A stretch of 64,000 bases of DNA from Arthrobacter sp. SDTb3-6 (GTDB lineage: Bacteria; Actinomycetota; Actinomycetes; Actinomycetales; Micrococcaceae), in assembly GCF_013376095.1 (NCBI RefSeq), contig NZ_JAAMFN010000021.1:20253-84252 (forward strand), read 5' to 3'. Numbering within the stretch: position 1 is the first letter of the stretch; the number at the start of each line of letters is the position of its first letter. This document shows positions 18,240 through 26,130 of this stretch, piece by piece. The position numbers and the translations under genes were made by a program. Below the pieces are notes generated by a model. The model ran no database searches. It was not told the origin of the DNA and saw only the letters and a list, made by a program, of their open reading frames with translations.

Positions 18240-19589
18240 TTACTGGGCGGCGGCGCGGCGTCCGGGGCGTTTGGCGCGGACCACGGCCTGGCGGCGGTCC
18301 TTCGTGGGCCAGGTGAAGGCCAGCGTCAGGGAGGAGACCACCAGCACGAACGCGCCGATGAAGATGCCGGCGTCGGACCAGAACTGGCTCGGGAACAGGC
18401 GGATCAGGGTGTCGTCCGTGTAGAACGTCCAGGTGCCGTTGGCGAAGAAGATCCGGTGGAAGTCGGTGAAGAACGTCTCCCAGCCCATGAACGCCAGGAC
18501 GCCCAGGCCAATGATCAGCACCAGTGTCACAATGGACCCGGCGAACAACCCGCGCCGCACCCCGCCCGTACTGCGCCGGGACAGGTAGATGATGCCGATG
18601 ACCATGACGATGGCCAGCACCAGGCCCAGCAGGAACGCAAAGTCGATCAACGACTTCACATCCGCCATGTGTGCCACCTCCCGTTCCAGGAACAGCGGGG
18701 TGCCCTGCGGGTTGACCAGGTCGCCAAGGTAGCGGCGGCCGGCAAAGTTCAGCAGGTAGTCCACGGTGTAGGAGCCGTAGGTGAGGCGGTCGTCCGTGGA
18801 GAAGCCAAAGGAATCCACCGGGAAGCCCGGGCGGTGGTACTCGATCCAGAGGAACGCGTTGGTGGTGACGAGCCGGATGGCCAGCACCAGCAGCACCACG
18901 GGGTAAAACACGGCCAGCAGCACCTGGAACACGCGGGGCAGCACGGGCTTGGTGTTGGCGGCCTGTTGCCGGGCGGCCAGGCGGCGGTCCACCTCCTCCT
19001 GCGGCGGGCGGACCTGCAGCATGCTGGTGGGCGACTGCTCCACGTATACGTCCTCCGTGCCGGCGTCCACCGCTTCGGCCTTGGCGGGCCCGGCGTTATT
19101 GCCGGCCGACGCCGGTGCCGTTGCGTAAGTGCCCTGCGTGGCGGAAGGCGCCGTGGCCGCGCCCGGCCCGGATGCACGAGCCGCCCCGGCCTGGGCGCTG
19201 TCCGCCGATTCCGGATCGGAGTCGGCGGGCAGCTTGGGCATGCGTGTGGCGGGGCGCATGGGTTCGGGAATGCCGTCGGCGGGCATGTCGATCTTGATCC
19301 TGCTGGCGGAGGACTGTGCCGGGGCGGGACGTTGCCCCGGGGCGCCGGCAGGTGCAGCTGCGCCGCTGCCGGCAGTGCCCGGAGCCCCCTCGGCACCCGT
19401 GGAAGCCGCGGAATCGGCAGAAACCGCCGGCTCCGCCGCGGGCGTGCCGGAGCCGGCGCCGGGGTATGCGGCGGGCGCAGCACCTGACGGGGCAGCCCCG
19501 GAAGGTGCGACCCCGGGCTTGGCAGGGGTTGCGGGGGTGGAGTCGGCGGCGGGCACGGCGGGGGCTTTTTGGGGCTGGTTCTCTGTCAC
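18240..19589 (-). CDS. TIGR01906 family (DUF1461) membrane protein
   Basis: 449 aa from the GTG at 19589. The first half (about 1-200) is disordered and rich in A/P/G/S. The second half carries four to five membrane segments with DUF1461 landmarks: FSTDDRLTYGSYTVDYL, FLEREVAHMADVKSLI and the family-typical DFHRIFFANGTWTFYTDDTLIRLFPSQFW. Upstream codons to 19661 are excluded because TATCCT lies 7 nt before this GTG. Role unknown; the conserved DxHxxFF...W region suggests a catalytic or metal site. Confidence 0.88.
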   Translation of the reverse strand: MTENQPQKAPAVPAADSTPATPAKPGVAPSGAAPSGAAPAAYPGAGSGTPAAEPAVSADSAASTGAEGAPGTAGSGAAAPAGAPGQRPAPAQSSASRIKIDMPADGIPEPMRPATRMPKLPADSDPESADSAQAGAARASGPGAATAPSATQGTYATAPASAGNNAGPAKAEAVDAGTEDVYVEQSPTSMLQVRPPQEEVDRRLAARQQAANTKPVLPRVFQVLLAVFYPVVLLVLAIRLVTTNAFLWIEYHRPGFPVDSFGFSTDDRLTYGSYTVDYLLNFAGRRYLGDLVNPQGTPLFLEREVAHMADVKSLIDFAFLLGLVLAIVMVIGIIYLSRRSTGGVRRGLFAGSIVTLVLIIGLGVLAFMGWETFFTDFHRIFFANGTWTFYTDDTLIRLFPSQFWSDAGIFIGAFVLVVSSLTLAFTWPTKDRRQAVVRAKRPGRRAAAQ

Positions 19590-19602
19590 ACCCGCAAGGA
19601 TA
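19590..19602 (-). promoter_or_regulatory. Candidate leaderless promoter of the DUF1461 gene
   Basis: TATCCT (19602-19597) lies 7 nt before the GTG. Confidence 0.4.
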
Positions 19603-19674
19603 CCGGCGGATCCTGCCCCGGTGCTGGTGCCACCCCGGGCGGCGCCAAACTGGCGCCGCACTCACAGGTGTGGT

Positions 19675-20667
19675 TCAGGCGGAAGGGGCGGCAGCCCCGG
19701 CGTCGTCCGCGGAAAGGTCACCGCGCTCCCCGGCCAGCCAGGCGCGCCGGCCCAACACCAGGGTGTACGTCCAATACGCGGCCAGGACCAGGGCGCCGAT
19801 GGTGATCTTGGCCCAGACGGGCAGCGGGCTGGGGGTGACGTAGGCTTCAACGAGCCCGGAGATGAACAGGACAAAGACCAGTCCGACGGCGGTGGTCATC
19901 AGGGAGCGGCCCTCCTGTGCCAGGGAGTCGAGCCGGCTGCGCGGCCCGGGGCTCACCCAGGCCCAGAAGATGCGCAGCCCGGCGGCGGAGGCGATGAAGA
20001 TGCTGGTCAGTTCCATGAGCCCGTGCGGGAGGATGTAGCTGAAGAAGGTGTCGCCGCGGCCGTAGGCGAACATGACGCCGCCGGTGATGCCCACGTTTTG
20101 GGCGTTCGTGAACAGCGAGTACGGCACAAACACGCCGGTGATACCCAGGGCCACGCATTGGGCGGCGATCCAGGCGTTGTTGGTCCACACGGCGCCGGCG
20201 AAGGAGGCGGCGGGGTTTTCGGAGTAGTAGTTGACGAAGTCGTGGTTGACCAGTTGCTGGAGGCTGGCGTCGCTGCCCAGCGCGGCGAGCACTGCCGGGT
20301 TGCCGGCGGCCCACGCCGCGAAGAGCGCTGCGATGACGATGAAGACGGCGCCCACAATGACCGTCAGCCAGCGCAGCCGGTAAAAGGCCGCGGGCAGCGA
20401 GATGGTGAAGAAGCGGGCCACGTCCACGAACACGTTGGACTTCGCGCCGGTGAAGCGGGTGCGGGCGTTGGCCAGGATGGCGGAGAGGGATGCGGAGAGG
20501 GCGCCTTCGGCGGCGACGGAGCGGATCAGGGACAGCTGGGCGGAGGTGCTTTGGTACAGCTCAAGGAGTTCGTCCGCCTCGCCGCCGGTGAGCCGGCGTT
20601 TCCGGGCAAGCGAATTCAGCCGCTCCCACTGCGGGCGGTGCACTGCGGTAAACGCGTCCAGGTCCAC
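19675..20667 (-). CDS. Stage II sporulation protein M family membrane protein
   Basis: 330 aa, SpoIIM/DUF95 family. A soluble helical N-terminal part (about 1-95, with LTGGEADELLELYQSTSAQLS) is followed by about six membrane segments. ASFAGAVWTNNAWIA and ILPHGLMELTSIFIASAAGLRI are typical of the family. In non-sporulating Actinobacteria it is regularly paired with a divergent RDD gene, as here. Start GTG with TAGGCT 6 nt upstream. Function in these organisms is not known. Confidence 0.88.
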   Translation of the reverse strand: MDLDAFTAVHRPQWERLNSLARKRRLTGGEADELLELYQSTSAQLSLIRSVAAEGALSASLSAILANARTRFTGAKSNVFVDVARFFTISLPAAFYRLRWLTVIVGAVFIVIAALFAAWAAGNPAVLAALGSDASLQQLVNHDFVNYYSENPAASFAGAVWTNNAWIAAQCVALGITGVFVPYSLFTNAQNVGITGGVMFAYGRGDTFFSYILPHGLMELTSIFIASAAGLRIFWAWVSPGPRSRLDSLAQEGRSLMTTAVGLVFVLFISGLVEAYVTPSPLPVWAKITIGALVLAAYWTYTLVLGRRAWLAGERGDLSADDAGAAAPSA

Positions 20668-20679
20668 GCAGCCAGCCTA
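20668..20679 (-). promoter_or_regulatory. Candidate leaderless promoter of the SpoIIM-family gene
   Basis: TAGGCT (20679-20674) is followed by 6 nt and the GTG at 20667. Confidence 0.5.
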
Positions 20680-20709
20680 CCGGTCCGTGTGCCTTGGCGG
20701 CGGCCTCAC

Positions 20710-20721
20710 TAGACTGGTTTC
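20710..20721 (+). promoter_or_regulatory. Candidate leaderless promoter of the RDD gene
   Basis: TAGACT (20710-20715) lies 6 nt before the ATG. Only 30 bp separates it from the opposing SpoIIM-gene hexamer, so the two promoters overlap upstream. Confidence 0.5.
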
Positions 20722-21525
20722 ATGTCCGCGATCATTACCGGCGAGGCCGTTGTCCTTGAGCTGCGGCCGGCCTCGTTTGCCGCCCGCTCGCTGGGTTCCG
20801 CCATCGACGTCCTGGTGACCGTGGTGCTGGCCGTCGGCGCCATTTTTGTGATGGGCGCCGTGCCGGGGCTGCTGGACGGGGCCGCGGCCCGCGCCGTCGT
20901 CCTGGTGACGTTGGTGGGCATTGTGGTGGCGCTGCCCGTCGCGGTGGAGACCGTGTCGCGCGGCAAGTCCGTGGGCAAGCTGGTCATGGGCTTGCGCATA
21001 GTGCGCGACGACGGTGGCTCCATCCGCTTCCGGCAGGCCCTGGTCCGTGGTCTGCTGGCGGTATTTGAGATTTACATGTCCCTGGGCTCCGTGGCGTTTT
21101 TGGTGTGCCTGTTCAACGACAAGTCCAAGCGCCTGGGTGACATGATGGCCGGTACCTATGCCATCCGCGACCGGGCACCCAAGTACCAGCCGCTGCAGGT
21201 GCACACCATGCCGGCGCTGGCACCGTGGGCACAGCTGGCGGACATCGGCCGGCTGCCGGACCCGCTGGCCCGGCGCATCTCCGTGTTTCTGCGGCAGGGC
21301 GCGCGGATGGCGGAGTCTTCGCGTAGCTCGATGGGCCTGGCGTTGGCGGACGAGGCAGCGGCCTTTGTGGCACCGCTGCCGCCGGCCGGCACTCCCCCGG
21401 AGATGTTTCTGGCCACCCTGATTTCGGAGCGCCGGGACCGCGAATTTGCCCGGTTGACGGCCGGCGAAGCGCAGGCAGCGCAGCTGCGCATCCGCCTGAA
21501 CGCCCATGGCGTTGGAAGCAAGTAG
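20722..21525 (+). CDS. RDD family membrane protein
   Basis: 267 aa. The RDD domain occupies about 13-155 with RPASFAARSLGSAIDVLV, then TVSRGKSVGKLVMGLRIVRDDGG and DKSKRLGDMMAGTYAIRDR, and three membrane helices. A soluble C-terminal tail of about 110 residues follows. RDD proteins are membrane proteins; some are implicated in Na+/H+ exchange, but no function is proven for this type. Divergent pair with the SpoIIM-family gene. Confidence 0.9.
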   Translation: MSAIITGEAVVLELRPASFAARSLGSAIDVLVTVVLAVGAIFVMGAVPGLLDGAAARAVVLVTLVGIVVALPVAVETVSRGKSVGKLVMGLRIVRDDGGSIRFRQALVRGLLAVFEIYMSLGSVAFLVCLFNDKSKRLGDMMAGTYAIRDRAPKYQPLQVHTMPALAPWAQLADIGRLPDPLARRISVFLRQGARMAESSRSSMGLALADEAAAFVAPLPPAGTPPEMFLATLISERRDREFARLTAGEAQAAQLRIRLNAHGVGSK

Positions 21526-21530
21526 TGGGT

Positions 21531-21597
21531 CCGAGTACTTGTTTTTCTGCTGCTTCGCGTAAACGAGTGCCCGCCACTCTATAAGGCCGAGTACTTG
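21531..21597 (+). promoter_or_regulatory. Candidate flp1 promoter with direct repeats
   Basis: CCGAGTACTTG occurs at 21531-21541 and 21587-21597, 56 bp apart. TATAAG (21580-21585) just before the second copy could be a -10 box. The complement of the core, CAAGTACT, occurs once more at 22076-22083 upstream of the second pilin. These look like binding sites for a tad regulator, which is not encoded nearby. Confidence 0.35.
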
Positions 21598-21622
21598 CCG
21601 GTGTTTAGTTGGTCCTAATCGG

Positions 21623-21689
21623 GCCGGCTGCTTGCCGGCACGGGGGCAGCTTCCAGCCGAGGTTGCCTGGTCTCAGGCGGGAAACCGCC
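21623..21689 (+). promoter_or_regulatory. Structured leader of flp1
   Basis: Two hairpins lie between the putative promoter and flp1: GCCGGC/GCCGGC (21623-21628 and 21634-21639) and GGCGG-GAAA-CCGCC (21676-21689), the latter with a GNRA tetraloop, ending 18 nt before the ATG. The stretch TTTAGTTG upstream recurs in the second pilin's leader (22236-22243). Confidence 0.4.
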
Positions 21690-21707
21690 GCTTTGAAGGG
21701 CACTGAC

Positions 21708-21935
21708 ATGTTGATGATGTACGTGTTTGCTTCCGCGCTTCCGGCCGCTTGGTGGGCCAGGATGCGGTTGGCTGAAGGGGAAACCGGGGAAAAGGGCGCC
21801 ACCGCCACTGAGTACGCGATTCTTGTGAGTCTTATTGCCATAGCCATAGTCGGGGGCGTGACGACGTTCGGTTCTGCATTGAGCGGGTACTTCGAAGCGA
21901 TCACTGAATCGCTCCGCACCTCACTCAATCTGTAG
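21708..21935 (+). CDS. flp: Flp-type pilin 1
   Basis: 75 aa. Prepilin of the Tad pilus: a short leader, then the cleavage motif EKG|ATATEYAILV with Glu at +5 and Tyr at +6, then one hydrophobic helix. ATG at 21708 is chosen over earlier codons because MLMMY matches the second pilin (MLKMY) and AAGGG lies 7 nt upstream. Cleavage would be by the A24 peptidase at 30873-31376. Confidence 0.9.
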   Translation: MLMMYVFASALPAAWWARMRLAEGETGEKGATATEYAILVSLIAIAIVGGVTTFGSALSGYFEAITESLRTSLNL

Positions 21936-22294
21936 CCGCAATTTTTCATCGATTGCAATAAATCCTTTATTCATTCCGCGGTCCATAGGCCGCCAATTTG
22001 TCATGCCATAAATTAGTTTCAATAAACATTCAGTTGAGAGCTGTTCCACACTTGGACTTTGATCACGAAACCAAACAAGTACTGACCGAAGTCACTCAAT
22101 CTTCAAGTTCACCGTTATCCCCTCTCTAGGTGGGGATGGCACATGTTGCCGATGTTTACGCGGAATTTGATGAATGAGATCAGAAATTAAAAAGTAGAGT
22201 GTTGACCACTCTAGAGACGGACAGGCCGGCTGGAGTTTAGTTGTTCTCAGCCGGGGGAAAAGATTTCACCGGGTATCAACCGAAGCTCCACAGC
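21936..22294. other. AT-rich gap upstream of pilin 2
   Basis: No gene is seen. A hairpin CCGGCTG/CAGCCGG (22226-22232 and 22248-22254, 15-nt loop containing TTTAGTTG) is the only clear structure. It may end the flp1 transcript or begin the leader of flp2. Confidence 0.4.
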
Positions 22295-22334
22295 AGGTCT
22301 CAGAAGGTCTCTCGCAAGGTCTCCAACAGGTGTC
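22295..22334 (+). repeat. Helically phased AGGTCTC repeats upstream of pilin 2
   Basis: AGGTCTC starts at 22295, 22305 and 22317, with a variant AGGTGTC at 22328. Spacing is 10, 12 and 11 bp, close to one helical turn. The array ends 95 bp before the flp2 start. It could be a cooperative operator. Confidence 0.6.
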
Positions 22335-22429
22335 TCTCACTACGTTTCACATTGACCCTCGCATGATTCCCCAAGACCCGCCTACGGTCTTCGGCCAAAT
22401 TGGTCACCTTTATGAAAGCAGGCAAGACA

Positions 22430-22645
22430 ATGTTGAAGATGTATGTAACCCTCCAGTCCCTGTTCATCGCCGGCGCCGACCGTGTCAAGGACAGCGAGCG
22501 CGGAGCAACCGCAACTGAGTACGCGCTGCTCATCGCATTGATCGCCGTCGTCATCGTCGTCGGTGTCTCGTTCTTTGGTTCTGCATTGAGCGACTTCTTC
22601 ACGACCCTTGGTGGCAAGGTCACCGGGTGGGGTACTTCTCTCTAG
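22430..22645 (+). CDS. flp: Flp-type pilin 2
   Basis: 71 aa prepilin. The cleavage motif is ERG|ATATEYALLIAL (Glu +5, Tyr +6), followed by a single hydrophobic helix and FFGSALSDFFTTLGGKV. ATG at 22430 (MLKMYVTLQS) parallels pilin 1; an ATG at 22412 would add six residues. It is very similar to pilin 1 across the helix, so the two likely arose by duplication. Probably the main or a minor pilin of the Tad system. Confidence 0.9.
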   Translation: MLKMYVTLQSLFIAGADRVKDSERGATATEYALLIALIAVVIVVGVSFFGSALSDFFTTLGGKVTGWGTSL

Positions 22646-22770
22646 TGGAGATCGGCTCAATCGAGGACTTGCCGGCGTGCGGGATCGTAGCATCAAGCAC
22701 GCCGGCATTTCCTCACCCAATCTTTTATGTACACGAGCAAGACAAATAGCTTAGATCGGTGTGATGCACA

Positions 22771-23148
22771 ATGGCCGTCAAGGAAGGCTCGCAAAACGGT
22801 GCCGCCACTGTCGAATTTGCCTTGGTGGTCCCGATACTTCTTGCCATCATTCTTGGCATCATTCAATTCGGCTACGTTTTTTTCATGCAAATCTCCATGA
22901 CCCAGGCAGCGCGAGCCGCTGTCCGAAGCATGGTTGTGGAAAATGATCCGACCAGTGCAAAAAATATCGCAGTCGCAAACGTCGTAGGGCTAAGCACGGA
23001 CGAAGTCAGCATTCCGGCCAGCTGCCCCAACCCGGCGACCATACCAGCGACCACCATCACAGTCACAGTCACACATACGGTGAACGCGATCGGTGATCTA
23101 CTCCCAATATCACTCGTCCGGAAAGCGACAATGCAATGCGGTGGCTAA
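22771..23148 (+). CDS. tadE: TadE-like pseudopilin
   Basis: 125 aa. A prepilin-like start NG|AATVEFALVVPILLAIILGIIQFG (Glu at +5) is followed by a long helix and the TadE landmark QAARAAVRSM. It would be a minor pseudopilin processed by the Tad peptidase. It overlaps the next gene by 13 bp. No strong Shine-Dalgarno is seen. Confidence 0.88.
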   Translation: MAVKEGSQNGAATVEFALVVPILLAIILGIIQFGYVFFMQISMTQAARAAVRSMVVENDPTSAKNIAVANVVGLSTDEVSIPASCPNPATIPATTITVTVTHTVNAIGDLLPISLVRKATMQCGG

Positions 23149-24146
23149 AGTCTGTAGCTGATCGAGCTATTTCTCCACACGGCCAGGGCGCGTCTGAGAC
23201 CGGTGCGGTCACCGTCCTGACTGCGCTCCTGATGGTCGCAATGCTCGTCATGGTGGCACTCGTCGTAGACGTCGGCATGGTGTATTCAGAAAAAGGTCAG
23301 CTGCAAAATGCCGCAGATTCCGCTGCCTTGGCCGTGGCCGGCGAATGTTCGAAGAATCCGCCTCCTTGCGCGGCATCAACGTGGCAAACCACAGCCAACA
23401 CACTGGCAAACCAGAACTCGAGCGACGGTCAAAGCACCGTGGAAATAGAAATAGCCGACAGTGTGGTTACGGCGACCACATCAACCTTGAACAATGGCGG
23501 AGACTCACTTTCCCTTCCATTTGGTTCGTGGACCGGACTTTCGTCGGCCAAGGTCGAGGCCGTCGCCCAAGCCGCATGGGGCGGTATCTTTTCCGGGCCA
23601 CCGACGTTGCCGCTAACCTTCGGCAATTGCGAACTCAACCCAGACAAGTATCCCCTGGACGGCCCAGACCGAACAATCCTGCTTCACAGCAAATCAAAGT
23701 GTTCGGGAATTACATCCTCAGGCATTAATATGCCGGGCGGTTTCGGCTGGTTGGCAACGAATGGCACCTGCAATTTGATTATCAGTGTCGACCAGTGGGC
23801 AGCAAATGATCCCGGCGGAAACAATCCCTGCCCGGATCTGTTCACTCCCAGCCTTGTAGGGCAAACAGCACTAGTGCCCATCTTTGGCGACGTCACCGGA
23901 ACTGGCGCAGGCGCCCAATACAAAATCGTTGGTTGGGGTGTTTTCCTGGTGAAGGGCTGGAGTTTTGGAGCCGGTTTAGTAGTCAACTGGCCGGCATGTG
24001 TAAATCCCGACAAAGCGGCAGGTCTTTGCTCTCCGAGCGACACCGGTTTGTACGGACATTTTGTCAAGCAGCTGACCTACGAGGAGGGCCTCACCTATGG
24101 CGGGACCACCGAATACGGGGCCACTGCAGTCCATCTCATCAAATAG
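23136..24146 (+). CDS. tadG: TadG-like pilus assembly protein
   Basis: 336 aa. N-terminal TadE/G-like segment (about 22-50: ETGAVTVLTALLMVAMLVMV) followed by VDVGMVYSEKGQLQNAADSAALA, the classic TadG entry sequence. It lacks the Glu at +5, as TadG-like proteins often do. The remainder is an extracellular beta-rich domain with several Cys pairs (GECSKNPPPC, GNCELNPDKY, NPCPDLF). The usual vWA domain of full-length TadG is not apparent. Confidence 0.82.
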   Translation: MRWLKSVADRAISPHGQGASETGAVTVLTALLMVAMLVMVALVVDVGMVYSEKGQLQNAADSAALAVAGECSKNPPPCAASTWQTTANTLANQNSSDGQSTVEIEIADSVVTATTSTLNNGGDSLSLPFGSWTGLSSAKVEAVAQAAWGGIFSGPPTLPLTFGNCELNPDKYPLDGPDRTILLHSKSKCSGITSSGINMPGGFGWLATNGTCNLIISVDQWAANDPGGNNPCPDLFTPSLVGQTALVPIFGDVTGTGAGAQYKIVGWGVFLVKGWSFGAGLVVNWPACVNPDKAAGLCSPSDTGLYGHFVKQLTYEEGLTYGGTTEYGATAVHLIK

Positions 24147-24169
24147 TCAATCAGCAAGGGGGAAGCGCC

Positions 24170-24934
24170 GTGAAAACACGCCTTCTGGGGGGCATTGCAG
24201 CAGTTATTTTAGCCATTCTTGGCACTGTGATGCTGGTCAATTATGTCAACGGGGCCGATGCCAGGGCCCTTGAAGGGACGCAGACCACGAACGTGGTCGT
24301 CGTACAAAAGGAAATCCCATCGGGGACGGCCGTTTCAGCTTTCGGCAACTCTGTCGCCGTTAAACAAATACCGACAAACATGCTGGTCAATGGAGCCATG
24401 ACGGACTTGAAATCTGTACAGTCCAAGGTGGCAGCGATGGAACTTCTGCCTGGCGACCAAGTTTCCAATGCCAGACTCACGGACCCCGCCACATACAAAG
24501 GGAGCAACCCCGCCAAAATACCTGACAACCTGCAGGAGCTGAGTTTCTCAGTCACAGCGGACCGTGTGTTGGGCGGACAGTTGAAACCCGGTGACTATGC
24601 GGCACTCTACCTGTCCTACAACGACGGCACTGGTACAGGTGCCGGCAATGTCCCCGCCACCAAGAACTCTTTAAGAAAAGTACTTGTAGTCTCCATGCAG
24701 GCCTCAGGTCAGGGATCATCAACTTCCCCGGCACCCACGAGCACCCCTGCCCCTTCAACCGCACCGGCGACAGTGGGGGCTTCCAGTTGGGTGGTCACAG
24801 TTGCTTTGACTCCCGCGGACGCAGTCAAATTAGTCCACGCGGCCGAATTTGGGCACGTGTGGGTGGCCAAAGAAGTCTCAGGCGCTGTCGGCACGACTCC
24901 TGCGCCACTCTTCCAAGGTGATGTATTCAAATGA
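24170..24934 (+). CDS. cpaB: Flp pilus assembly protein CpaB/RcpC
   Basis: 254 aa. One N-terminal membrane helix (about 5-24), then a SAF-like domain (VVVVQKEIPSGTAVSAFGNSVAVKQIP), then an RcpC-type domain ending VALTPADAVKLVHAAEFGHVWVA. A T/S/P linker divides the last part. The GTG at 24170 has AAGGGGG 7 nt upstream. Its stop overlaps the next ATG (ATGA). Confidence 0.88.
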   Translation: MKTRLLGGIAAVILAILGTVMLVNYVNGADARALEGTQTTNVVVVQKEIPSGTAVSAFGNSVAVKQIPTNMLVNGAMTDLKSVQSKVAAMELLPGDQVSNARLTDPATYKGSNPAKIPDNLQELSFSVTADRVLGGQLKPGDYAALYLSYNDGTGTGAGNVPATKNSLRKVLVVSMQASGQGSSTSPAPTSTPAPSTAPATVGASSWVVTVALTPADAVKLVHAAEFGHVWVAKEVSGAVGTTPAPLFQGDVFK

Positions 24935-26130
24935 GCCGATTCAACGTAGTCACCACAGTCCCAGATTTTGAGCGGCGGGTTCGAGCGGCGGCCGGGGGGA
25001 ATCTGACGGGAACTGTACAATCCATCCCGAGTGTTCCATTTCCAGCCGGTCCCGAGGAGATCTTGGCCCGGCAAACAGGCGAGCCGCTTGAAGTTCTCCT
25101 TCTTGGCCCAGGCATCCCGGTGGATAAGGCCATCAAACTGGCCTCCGTGTTTGATCTCATGTACCCAGAGATCAGTGTGATTCTGGTCCATGAAACCACG
25201 GAAACCGTTGCGGTCCAGGCAATGCGCAGCGGCGTTCGGGATCTCTTGGGCCCTGACTCGGACATCGACGCCATCAGAGTGATGTTGGAGCGGGCGAGCC
25301 TGGCTGCCGCCAGCCGGCGGCGCGGCCTCACACCGCCAAATGAACCCGCCCGGGAAGCTGGCCGAGTCATCGCCGTCATGTCGCCAAAGGGCGGCGTGGG
25401 CAAGACTACAGTGTCAACCAATCTGGCCATCGGTCTGGGCAAACTGGCACCGATGTCCGTTGTTTTGGTTGACTTTGACGTCCAATTTGGTGACGTGGCC
25501 TCAGGATTGCAGTTGAGTCCCGAACATACGCTGTCAGATGCAGTGACCGGTGCGGCCTCCAATGACTCAATGGTTCTGAAGGCATATCTGACCGTGCACC
25601 CGGCAGGCATATACGTACTTGCCGCCCCCCTCAACCCGGTGGAGTCGGAGCACATCAATGGCGACCAAGTCGGACACGTTCTTCGACAACTCGCAGCTGA
25701 ATTCGCTTATGTGGTAGTTGATTCCTCCCCCGGACTGGGTGAGCATGTTCTGGCAACACTCGAACAAGCTTCCGACGTTGTGTGGGTGTGTGGCATGGAT
25801 GTCCCAAGCATCAAAGGACTTCGAGCCGGGTTGGGTCTTCTGCATGAGATAGGTCTAGTGCCGTCTGGCCGCCATGTTGTGCTGAATTTTGCAGACAAGT
25901 TCACCGGGTTGAAAGTGCAGGACGTCGAAGAGACCCTCGGCGTACCTGTAGACGTGGTCATTCCACGTTCTCGTGAAATCCCGCTGTCTACGAATCGCGG
26001 CGTCCCGCTGCTGCAGGAAAATGTCCGCGGCGGAGCCGCTAAGGGAATGCGTAAATTGGTGGCCCGCTTCGATCCGAAGGTACTGGCCAAGCCACAAAAG
26101 AAGGTCCACAGAAGGGTTGAGATCTCATGA
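24931..26130 (+). CDS. cpaE: CpaE/TadZ-like ATPase
   Basis: 399 aa. N-terminal receiver-like domain (about 1-120) and a ParA/MinD ATPase domain with the deviant Walker A SPKGGVGKTT (151-160), VVLVDFDVQFGD and VVVDSSPGLGEH. CpaE/TadZ proteins localise the Tad machine at the membrane. ATG overlaps cpaB by 4 nt and the stop overlaps tadA in the same way. Confidence 0.9.
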   Translation: MSRFNVVTTVPDFERRVRAAAGGNLTGTVQSIPSVPFPAGPEEILARQTGEPLEVLLLGPGIPVDKAIKLASVFDLMYPEISVILVHETTETVAVQAMRSGVRDLLGPDSDIDAIRVMLERASLAAASRRRGLTPPNEPAREAGRVIAVMSPKGGVGKTTVSTNLAIGLGKLAPMSVVLVDFDVQFGDVASGLQLSPEHTLSDAVTGAASNDSMVLKAYLTVHPAGIYVLAAPLNPVESEHINGDQVGHVLRQLAAEFAYVVVDSSPGLGEHVLATLEQASDVVWVCGMDVPSIKGLRAGLGLLHEIGLVPSGRHVVLNFADKFTGLKVQDVEETLGVPVDVVIPRSREIPLSTNRGVPLLQENVRGGAAKGMRKLVARFDPKVLAKPQKKVHRRVEIS

